Below, one piece after another: positions 43,554 through 52,837 of a stretch of 64,000 nt of DNA. Position numbers and translations under genes: made by a program. The number at the start of each line of letters is the position of its first letter. Positions within the stretch are counted from its first letter, which is position 1. The stretch is from Turneriella sp. (GTDB lineage Bacteria > Spirochaetota > Leptospiria > Turneriellales > Turneriellaceae), in contig JABARV010000014.1 of assembly GCA_019186965.1 (NCBI GenBank), forward strand, positions 31,664 through 95,663. Direction: 5' to 3'. Below the pieces are notes generated by a model. The model worked only from the letters and a program-made list of their open reading frames with translations, did no database searches and was not told where the DNA came from.

Positions 43554-44903
43554 GTGATAAAAGGAGCACTCTATCTATTATTCTTTATTTCTTTGCTTTT
43601 TGCAAATCTATGTTTCCTGTTTTCTGATAACACGAATAAAATTGTTATTTTTTATAATCCGCAAATTAACATACACACCATTATTAAAGACGGTATACTA
43701 AGCCGCTTACCAAATGCACAGCCCGTTGATTCACGTGAGATAAATAATACTTTAAGTGATTGCGACTCGCAAAAATTACGCGCTATCATTACCGTTGGAA
43801 AATCTTCAACAGATACAGCGATTTCGTTTTGTAAAAAGACACCAATAATTTTTACTCTTGTTAGTGCGCCTAAATTTTTAGGATACCAAAATTATACCAA
43901 CGTCACAGGTGTAAGCCAAGATATACCCATGGATACGTATTTAGAAAACTTACAGTCTTTACTTGCAAAGGGTACAAAAATCGGTTTCGCCTATCAATCC
44001 GACGAAAGTAATTACCTTACTTCTGAAATCGAATTTATTGAAAGTAAATACGGTATAACAAGTATTCGGCGCAAAGTCTCTTCACTGAAGGAATTAGGTC
44101 CTGTACTTGAAAATATGGTTCTTGAAAGAAAAATTCGCGCTTTTTGGATGGTTCCCGACGCTCTTTTTAACATGGCTGCTTTCCAAAAATTGGCAAAACT
44201 CTGTTACAAACATAAAATTTTGCTCATCACTTCTTTTCGTCCCTTGGTGCGCGACGATGGCGCGGCATTTGCCATTGCCCCTAGTTATTTTTCATTAGGA
44301 GTACAAACAGCGGCTCTTGTGCGAAACGTAATGCATTCAAAACAACCTTCGGATTTCGCAATCGAATTACCCGAAAAAACAGGAATTTACGTCAGTGAAA
44401 AGATTATACACGATTTTAACCTACGCTTACCAGACCGTTTAAAGTTTCGTCAACGGATTTCTGTGCTTATCGAAGAAGGCCAAAACGCATACAAAGAACA
44501 AAAATATGCTACCGCACGTGCTCTTTTTTTAAAAGCCTTACAGTTAGATAGAACAAACACTGAAGCACAACACTACTCACGCATGGTGGGGGCACAGGTT
44601 GCTTACCAACAAGCACGGCAAATGCTCGCTTCGGGAAACAAAGCAAACGCCGTGCTGTTACTTATGTCGGCAGCGAGTTTTGTACCCGAAGCTCGCGATG
44701 AATTGGTACGCACACGAAATAGCTTAAGACACAATTTACCTAGCCTTGTTCAGGCTGGCGAAAATGCATACAACAATAAAAAATACAAAGAATGCATTCA
44801 ACAAATGACTATCGTGTTGGCCGTCGATCCCGAACATAGGGTCGCACAAGCATACATACAGAAATCAAAATCACGAATGAAAGCGATTAAAGCAATAAGG
44901 TAA
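43554..44903 (+). CDS. ABC substrate-binding-like protein with TPR tail
   Basis: 449 residues from a GTG. A signal sequence (cleavage near LFANLCFLFS, possibly a loose lipobox) is followed by a PF04392-type substrate-binding fold (about 30-285: DGILSRLPNAQPV, VTGVSQDIPMDTYLE, GTKIGFAYQSDES, PDALFN). The C-terminal 150 residues hold TPR-like repeats (QNAYKEQKYATARALFLKAL, ENAYNNKKYKECIQQM). No permease or ATPase is present. It ends 2 bases before the phosphatase gene, so it may be the periplasmic sensor for that protein rather than a transporter part. Confidence 0.72.
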   Translation: MIKGALYLLFFISLLFANLCFLFSDNTNKIVIFYNPQINIHTIIKDGILSRLPNAQPVDSREINNTLSDCDSQKLRAIITVGKSSTDTAISFCKKTPIIFTLVSAPKFLGYQNYTNVTGVSQDIPMDTYLENLQSLLAKGTKIGFAYQSDESNYLTSEIEFIESKYGITSIRRKVSSLKELGPVLENMVLERKIRAFWMVPDALFNMAAFQKLAKLCYKHKILLITSFRPLVRDDGAAFAIAPSYFSLGVQTAALVRNVMHSKQPSDFAIELPEKTGIYVSEKIIHDFNLRLPDRLKFRQRISVLIEEGQNAYKEQKYATARALFLKALQLDRTNTEAQHYSRMVGAQVAYQQARQMLASGNKANAVLLLMSAASFVPEARDELVRTRNSLRHNLPSLVQAGENAYNNKKYKECIQQMTIVLAVDPEHRVAQAYIQKSKSRMKAIKAIR

Positions 44904-44905
44904 CT

Positions 44906-46705
44906 ATGCGTATAAGAGTTAAATTGGGTTTAATTGTAATTTTGATTGCACTTATTGCAGCAATACCGCTTTCATTTTACATTTTGCATAAAGCTGAACA
45001 AGAAAAAATTGAACAAACAATTAGTTTTGGTAAAATTAGCGCATCGCTCATTGCTAAAGCCGCAAAAGAATCGTATATAAAAGAAGGCGGTGACCCTATC
45101 GACGCTGGTATTGAAGCACGCGACAACATCGCTATTTTTAAAGACCAGTTTAAAATGGGTCTCGCGTTTACACAAACGATTCTTTTAACAAGGCGCCACA
45201 AGGGAGTTATTTTATCGCAACTTGCAAATAGCGATTTATTACACGACAATAACACAATCGAAAAATACGTAAAACTTTACCAAAGTAGAGAAGCTTTACC
45301 TCTCACTGAACTTGAAACCTTGCAGAAAAGCGCTGAATACCGCGATGTACATTGCGAAAAAAATATTTCAGAGATTTGTTTTTTTGAATTTTTAAACACA
45401 AGTATTCAAGTCGATCCAGAAACAGGAGAAAAAATTCCCGTTGTTTTAAGCCACTTACTATTCTCAAAAAATTTCGTACTTGCTCCAATTAGAAAACTTA
45501 AAATTTTTGTACTTATCGCTGCTTCAATCGCTGTGCTTGGTTCAATTTTTATAGGCTATCTTTTTAGCCGCAGTATTACACACCCTCTGCAACGATTAAA
45601 AAGTGGCGTCGACGCGTATGGTGAAGGCAATTTTGAGGCACGCGTCGATGTGCGCTCTCGCGACGAATTAGGCGAATTGGGCGTAGCGTTTAACGCTATG
45701 TCTGAAAGAATTGCTGCCCAAATCAAAGAAATCGCCGAACACCGCGATCACCTTGAAGAAAAAGTCGAAGAACGAACACGTGAATTAAAAAATGCATTTG
45801 AAAGAATTACAAGTTTAAAAGAACAACAAGACGGGGATTATCTTTTAACTTCGCTTTTAATAAATCCCTTAGCAAAAAATACAAGTACAGCAAAAAATAT
45901 CAAAGTAGATTTTTACACTAACCAAAAAAAGAAATTTCAATTTCGTAAATGGGCAGGCGAAATTGGTGGCGATATTAGCATTAGCGCCGATTTATTTTTT
46001 ATACACGAACGGCGAAAAATTCCGTATACGTTTATAATCAATGGCGACGCTATGGGAAAATCTTTACAGGGCGCTGGTGGTGCAATTGTATTTGGTACTG
46101 CAATACAATCCTTAATTGGTTCTGCACAAAAAGATGTTGCTATTGCGCAACCTCCAAACGCTTGGCTTGTAGCTGCATTTAAACAACTCAACAATATTTT
46201 TCTTCAGTTTGAAGGTAGCATGCTAATGTCAGCATGTTTTATTTTGATAAACAATGTAACTGGAAAAACATATTACATTAACGCAGAACACCCGTTTGGA
46301 ATTCTCTACCGTTCAAATAAGGCTTATTTTTTTGAAAAAGAATTAATGAGCCATAAGTTGGGTACTGCTTTTGAGTTTTCACAAATTGAAAAAGCGCGAG
46401 AGTTCACGCTCAAAGACGGCGACATTCTCATCGTTGGTTCCGATGGGCGTGACGATATTGAGCTTGCGTCAGAAGACGACTACAAAGGTGAAGAACGGCG
46501 CAAAAGCGCACGTAACATTAACGAAGATGAAACGCTAATTTTGCGGCGCGTTGAAGAGGGTAATGGCAACTTGCCACAAATAGCCGAATACCTAATGAAA
46601 AGTGGAACACTAACTGATGATCTTTCATTCGTCCGTATTGAATTTACAAAATTAGCGGTAGATAAAAAAGCAAAAGAAAAAACGACGACTGAAAATCTTG
46701 TGTAA
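44906..46705 (+). CDS. Membrane HAMP protein with SpoIIE-type PP2C phosphatase domain
   Basis: 599 residues. Membrane helix (about 8-27), periplasmic sensor (28-195), second helix (about 198-218), HAMP domain (about 219-275), coiled coil (about 275-315) and a PP2C/SpoIIE phosphatase domain (about 330-590). Phosphatase motifs: GGDISIS, INGDAMGKSLQGAGG, GSDGRDDI and TDDLSFVRIEF supply the metal Asp residues. Such proteins usually dephosphorylate an anti-sigma-factor antagonist in partner-switching pathways; no antagonist or kinase is nearby. Middle gene of a three-gene operon. Confidence 0.85.
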   Translation: MRIRVKLGLIVILIALIAAIPLSFYILHKAEQEKIEQTISFGKISASLIAKAAKESYIKEGGDPIDAGIEARDNIAIFKDQFKMGLAFTQTILLTRRHKGVILSQLANSDLLHDNNTIEKYVKLYQSREALPLTELETLQKSAEYRDVHCEKNISEICFFEFLNTSIQVDPETGEKIPVVLSHLLFSKNFVLAPIRKLKIFVLIAASIAVLGSIFIGYLFSRSITHPLQRLKSGVDAYGEGNFEARVDVRSRDELGELGVAFNAMSERIAAQIKEIAEHRDHLEEKVEERTRELKNAFERITSLKEQQDGDYLLTSLLINPLAKNTSTAKNIKVDFYTNQKKKFQFRKWAGEIGGDISISADLFFIHERRKIPYTFIINGDAMGKSLQGAGGAIVFGTAIQSLIGSAQKDVAIAQPPNAWLVAAFKQLNNIFLQFEGSMLMSACFILINNVTGKTYYINAEHPFGILYRSNKAYFFEKELMSHKLGTAFEFSQIEKAREFTLKDGDILIVGSDGRDDIELASEDDYKGEERRKSARNINEDETLILRRVEEGNGNLPQIAEYLMKSGTLTDDLSFVRIEFTKLAVDKKAKEKTTTENLV

Positions 46706-46723
46706 AAACTAAAGGAGTCATTT

Positions 46724-48982
46724 ATGCGCCAAAGTTTAAACTCGTATTTTTTTTGTTACTTACGATACGCTATAATAGGATATTTTTTATTTTTATGTAT
46801 TGGAAACCTTTTTGCAGCTTCTGACGATTTTGATTTTGACGTAAGTGATTCCGACAATAACCAAATACAAACTTTTGATAACGAAAATACTTCTTCCGCA
46901 GCATTCAAGAATAAAAACAAACCAGATTTACAAAAAGAAAAAATTTCTACTGTCGATGTTTTCAATCTTTTGAAAGAAGATACAGTTGAAGCTGCATCAA
47001 AATACCAACAGAAAATTTCGGATGCCCCCGGCAACGTTACCGTTATTTCAAAACGGATTCTCTTAAGCTTTGGTTTTCGTACCGTTGGCGAAGCGCTTAG
47101 AACTTTAAGTGGATTTTATGTTTCTAACGGCCGTGATTACGAATATGTGGGTGTTCGTGGCGTTTCTTTTAACGGCGACTACAATACGCATATTCTTCTA
47201 CTTATAAACGGGCAGCGCGTCAATGAGTACGTTGCTGGGGCAATGTACGTTGATGAGGCGCTTGGTATCGACATAGATCTTATTGATCGTATCGAAGTTG
47301 TGCGCGGCCCTGGATCAACACTCTACGGTACAAATGCCTTTTTTGCCCTCATTAATATTGTCACTAAAGATCCAAAAGAATTAAAAAATTTAACGCTTTC
47401 GGGTGAAGTTGGTTCGTACCAACGTTACAAAACTACAATTATTGGCGCTGGTGAAGCTGGTGACTTCAAGGCATACGCACACGCGGCATGGTTTGATTAC
47501 AAAGGTCCACAAATTTATTTTCCTGAATTCAACGGTCTTGTTATTGAAGGAGCATCCAACCCAAGTAAATCTAACCTCGGTGGGATTACTTCTGCCGGCG
47601 CCGATTTTGAACGCAAGGTGGAAAGTAGCGGCGAACTCAGTTATAAAGATTTCACTGCAAGTTTTTCATACATGAATCGCTATGCTGGTGTTCCCGATGG
47701 TCGCTATGGAATGTTTTTGGACGACCATAATTCGTACAACCACGACAAACGTTTTATTGCCCGCATGAAGTACAAGTACGATGTTTCTCAAAAACTTAAT
47801 TTTGATACACGACTTTTTTATAATAACTATACATTCCGCGATAACTTAATTTATATTCCTAATTTTCTCGATAACGGCGATACAAAATTTACCGACACAT
47901 TAAGTGACAACACAGTTGGCACAGAAGTACGCGCTGAATTTATTCCGTTTGCTTCGCTACGCACTATCACAGGTGCTGAAATCCAATATTCAAAAACACG
48001 CAGCTTTGTTACTGGTAACGCCAACGATATCGATATTCCTGTTGAACTTTATAACTACGCCGCTTTTACACAATTTGCATACCAACCCAAGCATTGGTTC
48101 GCACTCATTAGCGGTTTGCGTTTTGATGGCTCAAGTGTCTTTGAGAAAAATTTTAGTCCACGCGTTACAGCAATTTTTCATCCCAATAGCGAATCGACGG
48201 TCAAGCTTATTTATTCTACAGGTTTTCGCAACCCAACGCCGTTTGAACGTTTCTTTGCAGACCAAATATCGCTTGAAGCTAATAGTAATCTCGGACCAGA
48301 AAGATTACAAAACGCAGAAATTGTCTATGAGCATAGACTCGCCGAAGGACTTTCTCTACAAAGTGCCGCCTATTCAAACCATATCACTAATTTACTTGTG
48401 CAAGAAACAAACCCCGATACTGGTCTTTTGCGATTTATCAACAAAGGAACAATTAACATGAACGGTGTCGAAGCCGGATTTACATACTTAACACTTTCGG
48501 GATTTCGCATCTTCGCCAACATTACCTACAATGAAAGTTTCGAAAAATGGATTTTGTCCGATTTTTCTACAGGACAACGGGTATGGCTACCCAATTCGCC
48601 GCAATACACAATGAACACTGGGTTTTTAGTTCCGTTATGGAAAAATTATTTAGCTGCTGCTGTAACAACGCACTATATTGCGGAGCGAAAATCGTTTGAA
48701 ATTATCACTGACGATGGTTCTGGACCAGAAACGCACAGTAAAATTTTTCCAGCGTACTATTTAACAAATGTTACACTATCGCTTAAAGAGGTAATTCCTC
48801 ATTTTTATCTTTATGCATCGGTATACAATCTTTTTGATGAACACTATAGCGATCCCATTATTGGCGACGAAGGAGTACAAACCTCGTACGATTCAGGCGG
48901 TAACCCAGGAAAAAAATATGCGCTTTTAGGTATACCGCAAGACGGACGCACATTTCGCATAAAGCTTACTTTCCAGTTTTAG
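46724..48982 (+). CDS. TonB-dependent outer-membrane receptor
   Basis: 752 residues with AAAGGAG upstream. Signal sequence to about residue 30, then an acidic linker, a plug domain (about 95-220: DAPGNVTVISKRILL, VGVRGVSFNGDYNT, DRIEVVRGPGSTLYGTNAF) and a barrel with the C-terminal motif FRIKLTFQF. A TonB box is not obvious. In the barrel, GFRNPTPFERFF and YNLFDEHYSDP are family-typical. Substrate unknown. It shares an operon with a substrate-binding-like protein and a signalling phosphatase, suggesting regulated uptake of one ligand. Confidence 0.9.
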   Translation: MRQSLNSYFFCYLRYAIIGYFLFLCIGNLFAASDDFDFDVSDSDNNQIQTFDNENTSSAAFKNKNKPDLQKEKISTVDVFNLLKEDTVEAASKYQQKISDAPGNVTVISKRILLSFGFRTVGEALRTLSGFYVSNGRDYEYVGVRGVSFNGDYNTHILLLINGQRVNEYVAGAMYVDEALGIDIDLIDRIEVVRGPGSTLYGTNAFFALINIVTKDPKELKNLTLSGEVGSYQRYKTTIIGAGEAGDFKAYAHAAWFDYKGPQIYFPEFNGLVIEGASNPSKSNLGGITSAGADFERKVESSGELSYKDFTASFSYMNRYAGVPDGRYGMFLDDHNSYNHDKRFIARMKYKYDVSQKLNFDTRLFYNNYTFRDNLIYIPNFLDNGDTKFTDTLSDNTVGTEVRAEFIPFASLRTITGAEIQYSKTRSFVTGNANDIDIPVELYNYAAFTQFAYQPKHWFALISGLRFDGSSVFEKNFSPRVTAIFHPNSESTVKLIYSTGFRNPTPFERFFADQISLEANSNLGPERLQNAEIVYEHRLAEGLSLQSAAYSNHITNLLVQETNPDTGLLRFINKGTINMNGVEAGFTYLTLSGFRIFANITYNESFEKWILSDFSTGQRVWLPNSPQYTMNTGFLVPLWKNYLAAAVTTHYIAERKSFEIITDDGSGPETHSKIFPAYYLTNVTLSLKEVIPHFYLYASVYNLFDEHYSDPIIGDEGVQTSYDSGGNPGKKYALLGIPQDGRTFRIKLTFQF

Positions 48983-48996
48983 TGAAATAAAAATTA

Positions 48997-50304
48997 CTAT
49001 AAAAATTTTAATTCACGCTCAAGATGGGTTACAAAAATTTCTGTTGAAAGTGTATTTTCTCCATTTTTAAATCCACCCCACACTGCGTTTAAAATTTTCC
49101 ATTGTTTAAGAGCGCGACGCCTTTCGTCTAAAGCGCCTGGCGTGCGAATTTCACCGGTAAGGGAAACTTGCCCTGCTATTGCGCGGCTTTTTGCAAGCGG
49201 TTTTTCTAAATAACTCGAAGCCATCGATGCTAAAAGAGCTAAATCGCCAGCGGGCTCTACAAGCTGAGTACCGCCGTTGACACGAACAAAAATATCGCAC
49301 TGTGAAAGTTTAAGTGCACAAAATTTTTCGAGTATTGCTGCAATTAAATGGATGCGCGAAAGTTCGATATTTTCTCCAATGCGACGGCCATTAGCAAACC
49401 CTGTCGGAGTCACAAGCACTTGTATTTCAAGCGGTAAAACGCGTGTACCTTCAAGCTGCGGAAAAAGGCAACTTCCTATACCACCAATTTCTTGAACAGG
49501 AAGTAGTGAATCAGCATTTTTTACTTCTTTGAAACCACTTGCCGTCATCTCAAAAATAGCGACATCACCTGTAGCGCCAAAACGATTTTTCACCGCACGT
49601 AAAAAACGGTAACGCGTTGTTGGGTTTTGTTCAAAATAAATAACAGTATCGACTGCGTGTTCGAGTAATTTAGGCCCAGCAATTTGTCCGTCTTTAGTTA
49701 TATGCCCTGCTATAATAAACGCAACCTGATGTTCTTTTGCAAACTCTAAAATTTTTTGTGTTACTTCGCGTATTTGCGTCGGCGAACCTGCAAAACCTGT
49801 GCGGTTGTCGGTAAATGTTGTTTGTATGGAATCTAAAAGAACTACATTTGCTTTTTTCTCACGTATATAATGTAAAATTGCGCTTATACTATTTCCTTGA
49901 ATAAGGTCTATACCATCTTTCAAGCCAAGCCGCGTAGCACGTGATTTTACTTGCGCTAAACTTTCTTCTCCAGTAACATAAACCGCATTTATATTACGCA
50001 TTATCTCAAGAAGAAGAGTCGATTTTCCAATCCCTGGTTCGCCGCCTATTAAAATAACCGCACCAGGTAAAATTCCTCCGCCTAGTATTGTATCAAATTG
50101 GGAAAGGCCTGTTGGAATCGCGGATACAGATTGAATCTGTGTTTTTACTGGTGTTGTTTTTTCAAAATTTTCAGTATTTTCAAAACGGCTTTCACTTAAA
50201 CTATTCCACGATTTACACGAAGGGCATTGGCCAAACCATTTTGGAAACGTATCGCCACACTCGGCACACAGATAAGAAATTTTTTCATGCTTTTTTTTTT
50301 GCAT
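48997..50304 (-). CDS. radA: DNA repair protein RadA
   Basis: 435 residues. N-terminal zinc finger (CAECGDTFPKWFGQCPSC), RecA-like ATPase with Walker A GGEPGIGKST, the RadA-specific KNRFG motif (AVKNRFGATGDV) and a C-terminal Lon-like domain (about 265-435, with QVSLTGEIR). RadA drives branch migration in recombination. It starts 8 bases after the COX2-like gene and probably belongs to its transcript. Confidence 0.96.
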   Translation of the reverse strand: MQKKKHEKISYLCAECGDTFPKWFGQCPSCKSWNSLSESRFENTENFEKTTPVKTQIQSVSAIPTGLSQFDTILGGGILPGAVILIGGEPGIGKSTLLLEIMRNINAVYVTGEESLAQVKSRATRLGLKDGIDLIQGNSISAILHYIREKKANVVLLDSIQTTFTDNRTGFAGSPTQIREVTQKILEFAKEHQVAFIIAGHITKDGQIAGPKLLEHAVDTVIYFEQNPTTRYRFLRAVKNRFGATGDVAIFEMTASGFKEVKNADSLLPVQEIGGIGSCLFPQLEGTRVLPLEIQVLVTPTGFANGRRIGENIELSRIHLIAAILEKFCALKLSQCDIFVRVNGGTQLVEPAGDLALLASMASSYLEKPLAKSRAIAGQVSLTGEIRTPGALDERRRALKQWKILNAVWGGFKNGENTLSTEIFVTHLERELKFL

Positions 50305-50312
50305 TTATTTTC

Positions 50313-50549
50313 TTAATTAAAGTTTGTGATTATAGATTTTAAAGTATAATAAAATATAATACCTAAAGTTAAAACAGGAAGGGATATCCAAAAAATTTCT
50401 GTAATTCTGTGTTGTGTGCGAAAAGGAGTTTCCCCATCGTTTTTGTTGTGTTTATTTTGTGATTTTACGATGAAGATAATTAATACAACTTGTACTAAGA
50501 TAAAAATTATTAAACCTGCAATGCTAAAAATATCTTTTAAATAAATCAT
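50313..50549 (-). CDS. Orphan COX2-like transmembrane segment
   Basis: 78 residues with two membrane helices (about 8-29 and 52-71). The second region, HRITEIFWISLPVLTLGI, matches the start of the second helix of cytochrome c oxidase subunit II (H...E..W...P). The chain stops there, so the periplasmic CuA domain is missing. radA starts 8 bases later, so this is not a truncation at the window edge. It overlaps SCO by ATGA. It may be a partner of the SCO protein or a subunit of an unusual oxidase. Confidence 0.6.
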   Translation of the reverse strand: MIYLKDIFSIAGLIIFILVQVVLIIFIVKSQNKHNKNDGETPFRTQHRITEIFWISLPVLTLGIIFYYTLKSIITNFN

Positions 50550-51439
50550 AAATTTTCTTTTTTAGCGTATTTGCGTTTTTCTTTTATCCATATTGTTGTT
50601 AAAAAAATTAATAATAGCAAAAAAGCGGTAATTCCACCTAACCACATTACATTAGAAGCAACCAAATTATATTTGCGCTTTGTAGCATCAAATGCATAAA
50701 TAGTAGATAATACTCTATCGACTATTGTTTTAGATATTTTTCCACTTGATGCTTCTAAAACTGCAAGCCTAAAATTTGTAGGTGAATAATCGATATTATA
50801 AATATACCGCATAATTTTAAAATCTGGTGTAACAAAAATTAAAACCGCCGGATGTACGTAAACACCACCGCTTTTATCTGCTGGCCCACTTACTTCTTTA
50901 AGATATTTAAATCCAATAGTTTTTGCTATTGTGTTTATTGCATCTTGCCTTGCTGTTAAAAAACGCCAGTACGCTTTATATTTTGCTATATTTTTATCAT
51001 TTACAGCAGAAAGTTTTTTTAAATAAAAATTTTGTTTCAGTTGTCCAAGTTCAAAATTTTCTTTAGGGTCAAAACTATACGTAACAATAATGTAATCTTT
51101 TCCCAAAGTGTAACGCGATTTTTTCTCAACATACTCAAGTAAAGTATTTAGCGTAGTTAAACACAAATTTGTACAATTATAATACACAGGAGACAAGATA
51201 ATTACTTGATGCCCGTTTGAAATATCTTTTAACTGGACTGGTTTTCCCGTTTCGTCGAAAAATTGCATCGCTTCAAGCGAAGCCCCAATTTGCTCATTTA
51301 TTGTTACATCGAGTGTTGGCTTTTTAGGGGTAAGGGTATCGTCAGCAGGCGGCAAATCGGCAAAAATTATAAAAGAAAAAGAGAAAAAAAATGGTATAAA
51401 AATTTTTGCAACAGCGTACAGATTTACAAAGCGACGCAT
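50546..51439 (-). CDS. SCO1/SenC-family copper chaperone
   Basis: 297 residues: N-terminal signal/anchor, thioredoxin-fold SCO domain (about 60-230) and a C-terminal membrane helix (about 265-285, WLGGITAFLLLLIFL). The copper ligands are the two Cys in CTNLC and the His in VYVHPAV. SCO proteins deliver copper to the CuA site of cytochrome c oxidase subunit II. Its partner downstream resembles only the membrane part of that subunit, which is odd. It begins at the left edge of the DnaA-box region. Confidence 0.9.
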   Translation of the reverse strand: MRRFVNLYAVAKIFIPFFFSFSFIIFADLPPADDTLTPKKPTLDVTINEQIGASLEAMQFFDETGKPVQLKDISNGHQVIILSPVYYNCTNLCLTTLNTLLEYVEKKSRYTLGKDYIIVTYSFDPKENFELGQLKQNFYLKKLSAVNDKNIAKYKAYWRFLTARQDAINTIAKTIGFKYLKEVSGPADKSGGVYVHPAVLIFVTPDFKIMRYIYNIDYSPTNFRLAVLEASSGKISKTIVDRVLSTIYAFDATKRKYNLVASNVMWLGGITAFLLLLIFLTTIWIKEKRKYAKKENL

Positions 51440-51799
51440 ACTGGCAGTTTGAATTTATGTGTCAATGTGTATTGTGTTAATTAGTTTATGAGAAGATTTT
51501 CCACTCTTTTATTTTATATATTATATAATAATCTATATATAGTAATAATAATAATAGCGTGGGAAAGTGGAAAACTTTTTTATAAAAATAAATTAAAGAA
51601 GAAACAAAAAAGACAAAAAACTACAATTGCTATTTTTTACACATTTTAAAATGGTAAAAATTAGGAACGTAATCTACTATTTTAACTTTGTGGAAAAAAG
51701 GAAAGAAAGTGGAAAATTGTGGAATTTTTTGATAAACTTTTATACTTGCACTTATTCTTTAAGCTTTACGCCACCTCTCTAAAAAGCCTCGCTGTACGT
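51440..51799. other. Candidate replication origin (oriC)
   Basis: 360 bases with no gene between divergent SCO and DsbA-like genes. It holds six DnaA-like boxes: TTTTCCACA read on the minus strand at 51689-51697, TTTTCCACT at 51566-51574 and 51708-51716 (minus), AATTCCACA at 51718-51726 (minus), TTTCCCACG at 51558-51566 (minus), and TTTTCCACT at 51497-51505 (plus). The last minus-strand boxes abut a run of DnaA-trios and an AT-only stretch (51506-51541). The order box, GC-rich spacer, trios, AT-rich segment fits a basal unwinding site. dnaA itself is not in the window. Confidence 0.6.
51540..51557 (+). promoter_or_regulatory. Six consecutive DnaA-trio triplets
   Basis: TAG, four TAA and TAG follow each other without a break, and the next bases are CGTGGGAA, a GC-rich step, then the DnaA box at 51566-51574. 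Read 3' to 5' these are GAT/AAT triplets, the form of DnaA-trios that guide DnaA onto single strands during unwinding. Confidence 0.55.
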
Positions 51800-52825
51800 A
51801 TGCAAAAAATAACACGTTATACGATACTTTTGGCAGCATTTTTATCTACAGCTGTTTGCGGCGGAGGGCCAAATGAAACGCTAGCAACATTTGACGGTGG
51901 TAAAATTACGCAAAAAGATGTTGAAAAAGATAATGCACAAGAATTCTTTGAAATCCGCCAAAAAGAATTTGAATTGCGCCAGCAGGCTGCGTACGAAAGC
52001 GCACGCGATAAAATTCTTTCAATAGAAGCGAAAAAACAAAACCTTACAGTTGAAAAATATTTAGAAACAGAACTCCAAAAACGCCGTGGTGCAGAAGTTA
52101 CCGAAGCGAGTATAAAACAATTTTACGATTTGAACAAACACCGTATTTCCATGCCTTTCGAAGCGATTAAAGACCGTATACGCCGACAATTGGTAAACAA
52201 TAGAGAAAAAACAGCGCGTGATACCTTAACAGCTGAGCTTTTTAAAAAGTACAATTTTAAATTTGCGCTTACTGAACCCGAAGCGCCTAAATTAAATTTA
52301 GTTAATGATGGAAAACCATACTGGGGAAAAGCAGATGCAAAAGTTGTTATAACCGAATTTTCTGATTTTGAATGTCCATACTGCCGCCAAATACAACCCG
52401 ACGTACAACGTTTAAAAGCAGAGTACGCAAACAAAATTAAATGGGTGTTCCGTAACTTTCCATTAGACTTTCATGCACAAGCGATGCACACACACATCGC
52501 GGCAGAGTGTTCAGGAAAACAAGGTAAATATTTTGAGTTCCAATCGAAAGCATTCCAAATTCCCTACGAAGGCCGCAACCTGGATTTATCTCCAGCGCGG
52601 CTCGAAAAAATTGCTGCAAGTATTGGGCTTAATATGAACGCGTATAAGCAGTGCACTTTAGACAAAGATGGTTCTCTACGTGCAGATATAGAAGCCGATA
52701 TGCGTTACGGACAAAAAGTTGGCGTAAGAGGTACTCCGACAATTTTTATTAACGGTGTTCTTTACCAAGAAGGGCGTGACTACGAATCGATGAAGCGTGC
52801 AATTGATGAACTTTTAAAATCTTAA
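51800..52825 (+). CDS. DsbA-family thioredoxin lipoprotein
   Basis: 341 residues from ATG (MQKITRYTILLAAF) with lipobox STAVC. An N-terminal SurA/PpiC-like helical part (about 27-150: GGKITQKDVEKDNAQEFFE, VEKYLETELQK) precedes a DsbA/DsbG thioredoxin domain (about 165-340) with active site FECPYC and cis-Pro loop VRGTPTIFING. Likely a periplasmic thiol oxidant or isomerase with a chaperone-like arm. The frame opens at a GTG 27 codons up, but that region is inside the origin-like segment and adds no signal. Confidence 0.85.
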   Translation: MQKITRYTILLAAFLSTAVCGGGPNETLATFDGGKITQKDVEKDNAQEFFEIRQKEFELRQQAAYESARDKILSIEAKKQNLTVEKYLETELQKRRGAEVTEASIKQFYDLNKHRISMPFEAIKDRIRRQLVNNREKTARDTLTAELFKKYNFKFALTEPEAPKLNLVNDGKPYWGKADAKVVITEFSDFECPYCRQIQPDVQRLKAEYANKIKWVFRNFPLDFHAQAMHTHIAAECSGKQGKYFEFQSKAFQIPYEGRNLDLSPARLEKIAASIGLNMNAYKQCTLDKDGSLRADIEADMRYGQKVGVRGTPTIFINGVLYQEGRDYESMKRAIDELLKS

Positions 52826-52837
52826 AAACACAATCTA

